From NCBI GenBank assembly GCA_023205875.1, contig CP060755.1:1705007-1769006 (forward strand): a stretch of DNA of 64,000 nucleotides, read 5' to 3'. Shown here one piece after another: positions 38,059-47,814 of the stretch; positions within the stretch are counted from its first letter, which is position 1, and the number at the start of each line of letters is the position of its first letter. Origin of the DNA: Chloropicon primus. Lineage: Eukaryota; Chlorophyta; Chloropicophyceae; Chloropicales; Chloropicaceae. The notes beneath the pieces are model-generated. The model saw nothing but the letters and a program-made list of their open reading frames with translations. It made no database searches and was not told where the DNA came from. The translations under genes and the position numbers were made by a program.

Positions 38059-39324
38059 TTACTTTCTTTGCCTTGGGCTGGGCTTGAAGGGCGAGGTTCC
38101 CTGGGGCTTGAACGCGGGCTTGCCCGGGGACGAGACCTGCCCGATGTTCTGCTTCTTCCCCCTCCCCGCTCTCTTCCCCCTGCCCTTCCCTTTCTTGCCT
38201 CCGAACAGGAAGGGGGACAGGATGAGGTACGCCAAGGTGACCACGGGGATGTGAACCAGGGTGTTGACGACCATCTTCTCCGCTGCCTGGGCGTCCCCGA
38301 CGTACTGCGCCAACTGGGGGACTCCCATGGCCAGGCCGATCACCTTGGCGGCGAGGCCCTTGGAGAACACGACGTACTTGTGCTTCAGCTCGGCATACAC
38401 CTCTGTGGTCTTGGCCTTGGCGATCTGCACGAAGTGCATGACCTTGTCGTACGCGGCCTTCATCTGCGGCTGGTACGGCTTGGTGACCTCGTCCACCTTC
38501 TCCAGCGCCGGGGAGTAGTAGGGCTCGCACACCGCCTTCGCCTGCTCCATCAGGGGTCCCACCTTCTGCACGACGACCCCTTGCAGCTCGAAGAACTTGT
38601 CCTTCCCTTGGTCGTACGCCTGGAGGGCGAGGGGCTTGCACTTCTCGTACGTCGCCGCGGCGTGCCCCGTCACAAAGACGACGGCGGTGGTCACGCCGTC
38701 CCTAGCGTTCCCATAGTACCGAATCAGCTTCGGCTTGACCTTGTTCTCGTACTCGAGCACCCAGGCGGAGAGCTCCGGGGAGAGGCACACTATTTTCGCG
38801 TCATCCTCGGCCTTTGCGGCCAGGATCCTGACTTGGTTCTGGAGGTCCTCGACCTTCCCCAAGGCCATGTTGTAGTTCTCCTTCATCTGCCACTGCAGGG
38901 TCTCGGCGTCCTTCAATTTGGCCTCGATCTCGTTCGCCTCCTTCAGCTTGGCTTCGAGCTCGCCCACCTTAGTCTGGAGCGCCCCAGTCTCCTTGACGCG
39001 CTTGTCAGCCTCCGCCATGGTCTTGGTGGTGAGCTTCAAAATTTTTCCCTCCAAGTCCGCCACCACGATCTCCCTGTCTTTGATTTGGCTCCTGAGCGAC
39101 GCGATTTGCGCCTCCTCCCCCGAGCAGTCCCTGGCCACCTCGTTCATGATGATGTGGTCTTTGTTTCCCTTATCCTCCTCCTGCGCCCAGGCCATTCTCC
39201 CCCAGGTGTTTTGTTCGTTCATGGCGAGCCCCAAGAGCCCCACCACGAGTAGGAGTCGCAGCAGTCTCCCTCCTCCCTTTCCCTTTCCCTTTCCCTTTCC
39301 CTTTCCCTTCCAATACACGGACAT
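38059..39324 (-). CDS. ER/secretory coiled-coil membrane protein
   Basis: 421 residues, intronless. A KGKGKGKGKG run at residues 6-16 is encoded by a CTTTCC hexamer array (39273-39308). A hydrophobic signal or anchor follows (RLLRLLLVVGLLGLAM), and a second ATG after it could matter. A long coiled coil covers about 70-170. A helical region with regularly spaced KPYYxPALEKV-type elements comes next. One membrane helix at about 360-378 (VHIPVVTLAYLILSPFLF) leads to a basic Gly/Lys tail. The layout recalls uncharacterised plant ER proteins with signal, coiled coil and C-terminal anchor. Function unknown. Confidence 0.6.
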   Translation of the reverse strand: MSVYWKGKGKGKGKGKGGGRLLRLLLVVGLLGLAMNEQNTWGRMAWAQEEDKGNKDHIIMNEVARDCSGEEAQIASLRSQIKDREIVVADLEGKILKLTTKTMAEADKRVKETGALQTKVGELEAKLKEANEIEAKLKDAETLQWQMKENYNMALGKVEDLQNQVRILAAKAEDDAKIVCLSPELSAWVLEYENKVKPKLIRYYGNARDGVTTAVVFVTGHAAATYEKCKPLALQAYDQGKDKFFELQGVVVQKVGPLMEQAKAVCEPYYSPALEKVDEVTKPYQPQMKAAYDKVMHFVQIAKAKTTEVYAELKHKYVVFSKGLAAKVIGLAMGVPQLAQYVGDAQAAEKMVVNTLVHIPVVTLAYLILSPFLFGGKKGKGRGKRAGRGKKQNIGQVSSPGKPAFKPQGTSPFKPSPRQRK

Positions 39325-39813
39325 CCTTCACTCGTCCTCGTCCGTTGTTGGTTGTTGTTTGTTCGTGGTGTTTGTGATGGTGTTCGTCCTTCCTCTTCCT
39401 CTTCCTCTTCCTCTTCCTCTTCCTCTTCCTCGGTCCTCTCCTGCTCCGTGTCTCGTGTTTCTGTGGGTTTGAAAGGGTCCTCCTCGCCTCGTTCTCGTCC
39501 TCCGTGTCTCGTGTTTCTGTGGGTTTGAAAGGTTCCTCCTCCTCGCCTCGTCCTCGTCCTCGTCCGTCTCCACTAGGTGTTCGTGGAGACCGCTCCCCAC
39601 CTCATCTGACGGTGGCGAAAACGAAAGGTCAGGACGAGGACGAGGAGCCACACCTTCACTCCAGGACAGGGGACAGGGAGGGGAACAAACACCAGACACG
39701 ACACCACACCACACCACACCACACGGCAGGAGGGGAGGGGGGCGAACGAACGAACACACACACACACACACACACACACGACACGCGCGCGCGCGCGCAG
39801 GGAGGAACGCAGG
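39325..39813. promoter_or_regulatory. Divergent promoter region rich in short repeats
   Basis: 489 bases between the ER coiled-coil gene and the ACHT gene. In order it holds a TTCCTC array (39389-39431), two copies of a 56-base unit (starting 39444 and 39500, with TCTCGTGTTTCTGTGGGTTT in each), an ACACC array (39697-39722), a CA run (39757-39778) and a CG run (39784-39798). No gene seen. Confidence 0.6.
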
Positions 39814-40536
39814 ATGAGGGTGAGGGTGAGGGGTGTGTGTCTGTCGTGGTGCTCCTCGGCCAGGAACAACTACCTCAAGGGGAAGCAAGGGGGAGGAGGG
39901 AAGGGGAGGGCGAGGGTGGTGTTGCCGGTGCTGCCGCAGGGGAAGGGGGAGGAGGGGAGGGCGGCGAGGGGGAGACAGGCAGGGGCAGCACCGAGGACGG
40001 GGAACTCACTCGCCTTCGCCTCCTCCTCGCGGATGATGATGATGCGGAAGCGGCTCGCCATAGCGCAAGAGAGGGACCAGCAACACCCTCCAGGGGCCGC
40101 TGGGGTCGAGGGGCAGGAGGATCAGGACAACGTGGTCGAGATACAGAGCATAAGGCACCTGATAGACGAGCTGGAGAGGGCGGAGGACAAGCTCGTCGTC
40201 GTGTCCTTCCACGCCACGTGGTGCGCTGCCTGCAGGAAGGTGCAGCCCCTCGTCCAGGACGAGGTGAAGGGGAGGGAGGACGTCGTCCTGCTCAAGGTTC
40301 GGTACGACACCAACAAGCAGATCTGCAAGACGCTCGGGGTTCGCAAGCTGCCTTACTTTCACTTTTACAGGGGCAGCGAGGGCAAGCTCGAGGATTTCTC
40401 GGCCTCGGCGAAGACCTTCCACCGGATCAAGGAGGCCATCGCCCAGCACGGCACCCCGCGGTGCACCTTGGGGGAGAACCACATCGTGCCGGACGAGCTG
40501 CAGGAGCTCGTCGGCCGGCCCCAGGACCCGAAGTGA
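39814..40536 (+). CDS. Atypical Cys/His-rich thioredoxin (ACHT), plastid
   Basis: 240 residues, intronless. A basic leader of about 75-100 residues suits a chloroplast transit peptide. The thioredoxin fold covers about 105-225. The redox site is WCAACRKVQP (Cys137 and Cys140), where ACHT proteins usually have CGSCR or CGACR. The downstream block LLKVRYDTNKQICKTLGVRK, then LPYFHFYRGSEGKLEDFS and a final RCTLG, is the ACHT hallmark. ACHTs oxidise plastid targets such as 2-Cys peroxiredoxin partners and the small ADP-glucose pyrophosphorylase subunit in plants. Confidence 0.9.
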   Translation: MRVRVRGVCLSWCSSARNNYLKGKQGGGGKGRARVVLPVLPQGKGEEGRAARGRQAGAAPRTGNSLAFASSSRMMMMRKRLAIAQERDQQHPPGAAGVEGQEDQDNVVEIQSIRHLIDELERAEDKLVVVSFHATWCAACRKVQPLVQDEVKGREDVVLLKVRYDTNKQICKTLGVRKLPYFHFYRGSEGKLEDFSASAKTFHRIKEAIAQHGTPRCTLGENHIVPDELQELVGRPQDPK

Positions 40537-40688
40537 CACCGCGCTCAGCGGGATGGGTCCCAACCATGCGTTTTTCGAGAACAGCATCAAGTTTTTCAGA
40601 GTAAAAAATGCCTGTGATATTAGTTTACAAGAGAATGTTGTGTACGTAGTCTTCCCCCCCGCCCTCTTCCCCTCCTCATCGCCGCGTC

Positions 40689-41599
40689 CTAAACCCGGCC
40701 GTCCTCGCCGTTCGCGTCCTCGTCCTCGGCGCTCTTGGAATCCTGACGATGGTGCCTCCTCCTGTGCTTGTGCCTGTGCTTGTGCCTGTGCTTGTGCCTC
40801 TTCCGCCTGTGCTGCGCCTCCCCCGGCTCGTCGCCAAACACGTCCTTCCTGGCCTCCTGCAGGAGGTTGAACACGGAGTCCTTGGTCTCCCAAGGAAGGG
40901 CCCCGGCCTTGTCCCCTCCTGCGGTGCTGTCCCCCTCGTCAGTCGCCTTGGTTCCCGCGGCCCCTCCGCCCTCCCCCTGGCCGTCCGCCTCGTTTCCGCC
41001 CTCCTCCTCCTCCGCGTCAAGCTCCTTCTTCTTCTGCTTGTAGTCGTCTACGTGCTCCACCCTGACGATCCTCCCCCCCACTTTGGCGCCGTTCAAGTTG
41101 TCCACGGCCAAGACGGTGCTCCTCTGGTCCTCGTAGCAAAGGAAAGCGAAACTGGCACAGCAATCGAAGCAGAGGCAACCCAGGGGAAGAACAAGTGAAC
41201 GAAATCGCGTCTCGTCAGTCAGTCAATCAGTCAGTCGGAATCAAAAAACCCTGCTACGTCAGCAGTCCCACCACCATCATCGGCAACAACAACAACAACA
41301 ATAACTTGTTCATCATCAACGACTTGTTTTTGTTTTTTCGGTTGCGGTTGTCGTTTGGTTGGTACTCACCCCCTGCTCTTTCCCGTCTCCTTGTCTTTGG
41401 GCAAGTTGACGTCCACGACCTGTCCGTACTGTGAGAAGACGGCCAGGACGTCCCCCTCCGTGAGAGCGAACGGCAGCCCCCCAGCATACACATACGCCGA
41501 GTGCTTGAACTGCTCGTGCCAGGACGCCTTGTCACCCCCCTCCCTCACCTCCTGTCTCGACACCCTCTGCGTGTTCCGTATCTGCGTCAGAGTATTCAT
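40689..41599 (-). CDS. RBMX2: RNA-binding splicing factor RBMX2/Ist3 (Snu17)
   Basis: Two exons: 41599..41370 ([18 protein letters not shown]) and 41151..40689, with a 218-base phase-2 intron (GTGAGT..GCCAG). The spliced product is 230 residues. The RRM runs across the junction: [20 protein letters not shown], then TGKSRG joining [20 protein letters not shown]. The typical RBMX2 N-terminus (NELN/EREV-like) and [11 protein letters not shown] are present. The C-terminus is acidic, then a [11 protein letters not shown] repeat encoded by a TGTGCTTGTGCC-type array (40760-40799). RBMX2/Snu17 is part of the RES complex and the activated spliceosome. Confidence 0.93.
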
Positions 41600-41763
41600 C
41601 CTCCCCCTCCCCCTCCTCCCGTTCTCGTTCTCGTCCCTCCTCCTCCTCCTCCTCCTCCTCCGCCTCGGCCTCGTGCGGTTGCGCGCGCTCCGCTCCTGGG
41701 ACAAGCGGAGGGAGGCCGAGCCAGGGCGAAACCGCGAACGAACGTAACGGGCTGAGGGGGAGG

Positions 41764-43068
41764 ATGAAGGGGGTAGAGGTGGGGCTGGGGCTGGGGCTGG
41801 GGCTGGTGGGAGTGGTGGTTGTGGGGGTAGGCTATGCAAAGGGGAAGGGGAAGAGGGAAGGGGAGGAAGGGAAGAAGGGGGAAACCACGACGGAACTCTT
41901 CCCCATGGAAACGGTCATGCTCAAGGAAAAGGAAACCACCGTGACGACCGTGACGTTCTTCGCGGGGGACGTGAGAGACGCGGAGGACTTTCTCAAACCG
42001 AGAATGGAAGCCATACTCCAGAAAAACCGGTGGCTCGCGGGTGCAGTGGGCATCAAAAGGGGCAAGGGCGTCCTCACCTTCCCTGGAGAGGAAGCAGGGC
42101 ATCTGGAGCTGCCTCCCGACATGTTTAGGGTTTACGACTGTGACGGCGAGGTTTCCCTGCACCGGGGCACGGATTACGCAGCCTTTGCCAATTGCCTTAG
42201 TCACAGAATAGTCAAGGCTGGGCCGACGAACTTGGTGTGGACCGTGACCCTGATTCCTGACGCCAGGGAGCCGAGCACAAGGTTCGCCCTCGTCACCTCC
42301 ATGGCCCACGCCGTGGGAGACGGTTGCACGTACTACGAAATCCACAACCAGCTCACCGGCGCTTGTGCAATCAGAGCGATTTCACCTCTGCGGGACTGGG
42401 GCGTCTACGAGCGGATGAGGGAGGCGTGCACAACGCTGGCCGAAGTTTTTACGGGGGCTTTCTTCACCGGAATCGCGTTCAGGATGCTTTACGGCCTGGT
42501 GACACGCAAGAAGCCCACGATGAGGTTAGTGTACGTCAACGAGGAGTGGGTGAAAGCACAGAAAGCTCGGGTGACGTCCGCTACTGGGGGGCGGGAGTTC
42601 ATCTCCACAAACGACGCGGTGACCAGTTGGTTCTTCGCAGACATGGGCGCCCCTATGAACCTGATGGCCATCAACTTTAGGGGGAGGATAGAAAATTGCT
42701 CCAACGATAACGCGGGGAACTACGAGGACATGGTCTACTACCTCAGCGGCGACGCCGATGAGCCTCTGCAGATACGGCGCTCCCTAAAGGGGATGAGGCG
42801 AACGTCTGATTCGCAGTTGGGCTCCACCCTCTCCAGGCTGCTGGGCAAGGGCTCGTTGTGCACGAACTGGAGCACGTTTGCCAAGCCCGCTCGAATCGAC
42901 AAGGTGGTGCCTGATCTGCATTTGCCGTTGTTCAAGTCAGGAGACCTGCCTTACGGGTGGGCGCTGTGCGTGCTGTTCAAACCGGACGCAGCGAGGACCG
43001 GCATCCTCCTTTTGAGCTACCAGGATCCGAAGGACGTCGAGCCTATGGGCGATGCCATAGGCTTTTGA
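41764..43068 (+). CDS. HxxxDG acyltransferase-like protein (CAT/BAHD superfamily)
   Basis: 434 residues, intronless. The N-terminus has a hydrophobic segment (VGLGLGLGLVGVVVVGVGYA) partly encoded by a GGGGCT hexamer repeat; it could be a signal anchor. The CoA-dependent acyltransferase motif HxxxDG is at about residue 182 (SMAHAVGDGCTYYEI). Near the C-terminus LPYGWAL takes the place of the DFGWG structural motif. Spacing between the two (about 215 residues) fits the BAHD/chloramphenicol acetyltransferase fold. Acyl donor and acceptor unknown. Similar single-domain proteins are common in algae. The 164-base head-to-head gap to RBMX2 is very short. Confidence 0.72.
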   Translation: MKGVEVGLGLGLGLVGVVVVGVGYAKGKGKREGEEGKKGETTTELFPMETVMLKEKETTVTTVTFFAGDVRDAEDFLKPRMEAILQKNRWLAGAVGIKRGKGVLTFPGEEAGHLELPPDMFRVYDCDGEVSLHRGTDYAAFANCLSHRIVKAGPTNLVWTVTLIPDAREPSTRFALVTSMAHAVGDGCTYYEIHNQLTGACAIRAISPLRDWGVYERMREACTTLAEVFTGAFFTGIAFRMLYGLVTRKKPTMRLVYVNEEWVKAQKARVTSATGGREFISTNDAVTSWFFADMGAPMNLMAINFRGRIENCSNDNAGNYEDMVYYLSGDADEPLQIRRSLKGMRRTSDSQLGSTLSRLLGKGSLCTNWSTFAKPARIDKVVPDLHLPLFKSGDLPYGWALCVLFKPDAARTGILLLSYQDPKDVEPMGDAIGF

Positions 43069-43135
43069 ATTTAAAACGAAATCCTTTTGCTTTTGGTTTG
43101 GTTTCCAAAGAATTATACTTTTGCTTTAACCCGTG

Positions 43136-44184
43136 TCACAGTGCGTCGAGGCCCACAACTTTTCGCACCTGCTCGTACACCAGGAAGGTGATCGCCGTTT
43201 GAGGTCCAAGCCTGAGATACGAGGCCGTCCATCCTTTCAGGAATCCCCCGAGCCCCTCGTTCTTGACTATCCCTCCGACCTGCGTCAAAATTCCTGCCTC
43301 CCCGTTGGCCGCTTTCCTCGCGGCGTAGACCCTCGTTTTGATCACGTCCACTGGATTGGTCGTTGTCGTCGCCACGAATCCCGTCACCATGCTGGTGCAC
43401 AGGTGTGCCAGGAAGCCATCATCCAAGTAACACAAGACGTGCGCCTGCGGAAGGAAAGAGTCGAGTCAGCAGAGTGCCCCAGAGTCAGCCCCAAACTATT
43501 CTCATTCGTCGTGCACGCCAAGCTCTCTCTCTCTCTCTCACCTTCACCTCAGAATATGTCACCAGCTGCGAAGCGGTGAGGATGCTCGCCCTCGTGGCTC
43601 CCGGCACCGTTCCCTTCCACAGACCGCGGACGCCCTCCTCCCGCAGCACCGTGCCCAGGATGACGGATGGTCTCTGCCCAGTCCCCGTCGACGGGTCCCT
43701 GGCCTGCATTTGTCCCTTGGTCTTGATCAAGTCCATGGGGTTGGTCATCGCCGCCGCGGTGGCTGCAGGCAAATCGAAGAAACAGGTGTCAGCACAAAAA
43801 TCACGTGCAGACGAAACGTTTTCTCTTCGCCTGGGTCCCGCTCCACTCACCTCCTGTGAACACGGATGCCGCTATCTTGCTCCCCAGCCCTGCGTCCTCC
43901 TTGTCCGCCCCGAAGAGCGGCTTGACTGGCCCGTACATCCCTAGCCTGACCCCCCCGTACGTGACCCCCCTGGCCACTGCCGCCGCTAACCCCCCCGAGA
44001 GCCCCCTCACTCCCTCGTTGGTGACGATGGTGACGAGCGTGTTCCTGAAACTCGTGTGCCCCCTCATCGTGTGCAACTGGCACCTCACCTTGACTACATC
44101 CACTGGATTCGTGCACGCTGTTGCCACCCCCACTGCCCCCCCTCCCGCCACCAACTCCCTCCCCAACCTCTTCCCTTCCCTCAT
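43136..44184 (-). CDS. Mitochondrial carrier protein (UCP/dicarboxylate-like)
   Basis: Three exons: 44184..43851, 43762..43542 and 43444..43136, all GT..AG, with phases 1 and 0. The spliced product is 287 residues, the usual carrier length. The three repeats each carry the signature: NPVDVVKVRCQ, NPMDLIKTKGQ and NPVDVIKTRVY. Matrix helices of the form NEGVRGLSGG, EEGVRGLWKG and NEGLGGFLKG follow each. The sequence style (GGVRLGMYGPVK, ATRASILTASQLVTY, FLKGWTASYLRLGPQTAITF) fits the UCP/DIC/oxoglutarate branch. The substrate is not certain. The start may lie in an upstream exon, but the N-terminus already precedes helix 1. Confidence 0.9.
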
Positions 44185-44411
44185 CTCCTCCGCCCCAGAC
44201 TTGGCTTCAGTCCCTGCGCTCGTGTGGGGCGCCGCTGGTGTTGGGTGTTGGGTGTTGGGTGTGGGGTGTGGGGTGTGGGGTGTGGGTGTGGGAGGCGAAC
44301 GACGTCACGTTGCGGTTGGAGTACCTGTGGCCGTGGCCGGTGCGCGTGTCATCACAGGGCACGAGAACGGAACATAAACCACAAGGGAGGACGAGGACGA
44401 GGACGACGAGG

Positions 44412-45509
44412 ATGAGGTTGAGGTTGAGGATGAGGATGAGGGGGAACAGGGGACTGGGGAGGACGGGGGTCGGGAGGGGAAGGGAAACGGGGGGAACGAG
44501 GTGGAGGAGAGGAGGGAGCTGCTGCGCCACGAACCTGGACAACGGGGGGAAGGGGGAAAGGGAGGGGAAGGGGAAGACTTCCTCGGCCTCCAAGGCCAAG
44601 TCGTTCGGACCCGAGACGCAGCCGGACTGGGTGAGGGACCTGTACCAGCAAGCGGAGGACTTCCCCGAGGAGGAGTACCTGAAGGAGCTCCTGAAGGACA
44701 CGGGAGGGGACCCTGCCAAGATAGAGGCGAACGCCAGGCGGAAGCTCGCCCAGAACGTGGGGGAGGCCAACAAGAAGACCTTCGAGGGGGAGGTTGTCGG
44801 GGCAGAGGGCCAGGGCCAGCACCAGCACGAGCTGGCGCAGATGCACGTGCGCTTCGACGAGGTCGACACCTTCAACCTTTGGATTTGGTTCGAGTTCTTC
44901 TCCGAGCCGAGCGAGGCGGAGCAAGAGATGCTCGCCTCTGTCCTCGACGCCTGGTTCGTGCTGGGGAAGCTCGGTTCCTTCAACACGGTGAACCTGCAGA
45001 TAAGCAACAGCTTTGAGCACTCCACGTCATTCTTCCAGTACGACGAGTCCTGCCTTGACACGAGCCTACCGGCCATGTTCCACGAGATGGAGGAACCAGA
45101 ATTCAGGTAGGGCAATAAGAATCCTCTCTCTTTCTCTCTCTCTCTCTCCGTCTCCCGCTTCAGCCTCACCACTCCCCTCTCTGCCGAAGGCTGACGCGAA
45201 CTCTTTCTCGTTTTCAGCGGACGGAACGGCCGGTTCTGGGTCAACCTCGGGACTTGCGACGAGATCGCCCTGGACCTCCTGATCAATGCTTTGCACAACT
45301 TCAGCAACGAGTACGTGAGCATAAGAACCCTTCAGATCGGGGGAAAGAGCTTGGCATCGGGTACTCTGGACGGGTGGGAGGCCCCCGCGAGGCCGACCCC
45401 CTTCAAGCAGAATGCGGACCAAGTCCGGGAGATCAACGAGAGCATCGCGGACGACCTTTCGAGGATCTACAACGCGGAAGAGGGAGAGAGCAACAGCCAG
45501 TTCCAGTGA
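44412..45509 (+). CDS. DUF3531-like conserved plastid protein
   Basis: Two exons: 44412..45106 and 45218..45509. The intron is 111 bases (GTAGGG..TTTCAG), phase 2, and contains a CT run. The spliced product is 328 residues. The leader is Arg-rich and then Lys/Gly-rich, like a transit peptide. The conserved core is QMHVRFDEVDTFNLWIWFEF, then VLDAWFVLGKLGSFNTVNLQ, continuing after the junction with FWVNLGTCDEIALDLLINAL and LQIGGKSL. I recall this pattern from the plant/cyanobacterial DUF3531 family, whose function is not established. The second exon keeps the frame exactly and ends EGESNSQFQ. Confidence 0.72.
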
Positions 45510-45619
45510 ATGCGCACTGCAGGTTGGCGGGGACAGCAGCGCCGCTGCGCCTTAACGAAGCATCTCATCATATTATAGATAGAATTACAAAGTCAGTGGG
45601 AGGGGGCGAGAAGGCGGGC

Positions 45620-46444
45620 TCACAGTCCCCACACGTCCATGTCGCTCAGCACGTCGTGGATTCCCTTGAGCAGAGGGAAGTCGTCCAGGAGGGAGGTCGG
45701 GATGCCGTCGAAGAATCCGTCGTGGATCATCTTCATCAAGGTGAAGAGCGTGATGTCCGCGATGGAGAGCCTGGAGCCGGTGGCGAACTTCCCCTGGTTG
45801 GTCTTGACCTGGTTCGCGGCAACGATCTTCTCCACGTTCTCCAGGAACCTCCGGAGGCTCCCATCCTTCGCCACGAGCTCCTTCCTCATCCGCATCTTCT
45901 TGTCGTGGTTCTTCTCCAGCAGGCTCGGTTTCAACAGGAGCATCGCGTCGCCCACCCCGTCCACGAGCTCGTCCACCTTGAGGGCGAGGAAGGGGTCGTC
46001 GGGGTAAAGGCCCGAGAACTTGCCAATGTACCTGGTGGTGGCGGGGAAAAGCAGCAGGGAAAGAGATACCGCGTGTCAGTCCGTCTCCTTGTCGATTCGA
46101 TTGCCCGCCGCCGCCAAGACGAGCGGGTGTCCTCACCTCAAGAACGCATTACTCTGGGAGACGACCTCGCCCTTCACCTCGAAGACGGGGACCTGTCCGA
46201 AGGGCAGCTTTGGTTTAATTTTCTGCATGGATTCCCTATCTATGAACTCGTTCTCGTAGTCGACGTTCGCTATCTTGAGCGCCGCCCTCGCTGGCCCCGC
46301 CCTTCCCGCCATCTTGAAGTAAGTGACCTTGACCTTTGCCGGTTTTTTCACGAGTCTCGCGACCCCCTTCGCTGCGAGACAGAGCGTGACTCCTAAGGCC
46401 ACCCCTCCCGCCACGAGTCCCACCTCTTTCCTCCACCCTTCCAT
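45620..46444 (-). CDS. Sigma-like glutathione S-transferase with N-terminal membrane segment
   Basis: Two exons: 46444..46137 and 46031..45620, with a 105-base phase-2 intron (GTGAGG..CCAG). The spliced product is 239 residues. An N-terminal hydrophobic segment (EVGLVAGGVALGVTLCLAA) precedes the thioredoxin-like GST domain: KVTYFKMAGRAGPARAALKI has the Tyr expected at the active site, and LPFGQVPVFEVKG, then SQSNAFLRYIGKFSGLYP, binds glutathione. The all-helical domain ends TLFTLMKMIHDGFFDGIP. The sequence is closest in style to sigma-class GST and hematopoietic prostaglandin D synthase. The frame is open upstream to a His/Glu repeat from a GTTCGT array (46478-46523); this is taken as 5' leader. 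Confidence 0.87.
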
Positions 46445-46484
46445 CCTGTCGTCCTCCCCGTCCTCAAGGTCGTGTTCTTGTTCT

Positions 46485-46523
<39 letters not shown>

Positions 46524-46796
46524 CTCGTTCGTGTGTGCTGGTTTGTCTCCTTTTTCCGTTTCGTTGGGTTCCTCCGCCGTTTCCCGTTTTTCCCTTCTGT
46601 TCCCAACATTTCCGAGGCCCACGAAGAACGAACGAACGAACGAACGAAGAAGAGGAGGAGATCGCCTCGCAGTGGATAAGGTGAGAAGAGCCTCTGTCCG
46701 ACCAAGAGAACAACAACAGGGACACAACAGGGAGAGGGACAGGGACACTACGCACAACAAGGGGGGGGGGGCAACATAACACCACACAACACAACA

Positions 46797-46873
<77 letters not shown>
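46445..46873. promoter_or_regulatory. Divergent promoter of GST and HHL1-like genes
   Basis: 429 bases holding a GTGTTC/GTTCGT array (46478-46523), an AACG run (46628-46646), an 11-G run (46761-46771), an ACACA-rich stretch and the GA microsatellite described separately. No other gene. Confidence 0.5.
46800..46872. repeat. (GA)n microsatellite, about 36 units, next to a start codon
   Basis: An uninterrupted alternating G/A run of 73 bases. Only one G separates its end from the ATG of the HHL1-like gene at 46874. Confidence 0.95.
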
Positions 46874-46876
<3 letters not shown>

Positions 46877-47193
46877 ACGCGAGGGGGGGGCTTGATGTTG
46901 ACGAGGAACAGGGCCACGACGGCCACGACGAGGAGGAGGGTTGGGGGAGAGGGGGAGAGGGGGTGGGGGAGGAGGGAGGCGGTTGGAAGCGAGAGGCGGA
47001 TCGACGCGAAGACGGGGGAAAGGAGGAGCGTCAAGGTTCACGCCAAGGGGAAGGGAAAGAAGCTCAATAGGCAAGGAAAGGGAATGAACCAGCAGCAGGT
47101 AGGTGGAAGCAGGGACACGCACGCCATCGCGACGGAACCTGGGAAGAGCCAGGCAGCGCGTCCTGAAAGGGTTGGAGGTGGTGCTCTTGACTG

Positions 47194-47225
<32 letters not shown>

Positions 47226-47684
47226 TCGCTCCCGTGACGATGACGATAATCAACACCATCGTCTTCACAACAGATCTCGACTCCCCCTATCGACCCGGAG
47301 AACGAGGAGTTCGTCCTGTTCGCCCGCTCGAAAAAGTCCGCGCTGAAGAACTGGTACCCGTTCACCATCATGGTGGGCGGGAGCCAGGCCAACGTCCTGG
47401 TGAAGGCGAAGGAGAACGAGTTCACCGAGAAGCTGACCGGGAACACGCTGGCAAAGACCTTGGGCGCGACCCTGTACAAGGAGAAGGGAAAGGTCGTGGA
47501 CATGGTGAAGGAGAGGGTGCCGTACCTGAAGAACGCCAAGGAGGTGGAGTTCGCCTTCAAGATCAGGAACAAGGACAAGCCAGCGTCCTGGATGTTCACG
47601 GACGGCGTAGAAGCGATTCCTTCCGAGGAGGACTGCAAGGGAGTCTTCGACAAGGCGGCAGAGTGGGCCGCGCAGTTCCAGTAA
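46874..47684 (+). CDS. HHL1: HHL1-like plastid photoprotection protein
   Basis: Two exons: 46874..47098 and 47274..47684. The intron is 175 bases (GTAGGT..AACAG), phase 0, with a CT run. The spliced product is 211 residues. The leader is Arg/Gly/Thr-rich, fit for a transit peptide. The core EEFVLFARSKKSALKNWYPF, then TIMVGGSQANVLVKA, LAKTLGATLYKEK and FAFKIRNKDKPASW, follows the plant HYPERSENSITIVE TO HIGH LIGHT 1 pattern (FVIFIR, WYPLSIIAGGTTAK, ATEFRYGYKL). In Arabidopsis HHL1 binds photosystem II core and LQY1 during repair. Assignment is by recall of the family, not by search. Confidence 0.8.
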
Positions 47685-47814
47685 GAAACAAAACGTTTTG
47701 GACTTGTAATGTAACACGGTATTTACAGCAAGTTAACATTGTACAGAGCGCGCGTGGGAGGATTGGTAATGATAATGCTACAAAAACGGGAAACGACGTG
47801 CCTCGACCAGGAAA

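Noticed and set aside
46445-46705. N-terminal extension of the GST with a His/Glu repeat
   Set aside because: The HEHEHE run is a read-through of the GTTCGT microsatellite in the 5' leader.
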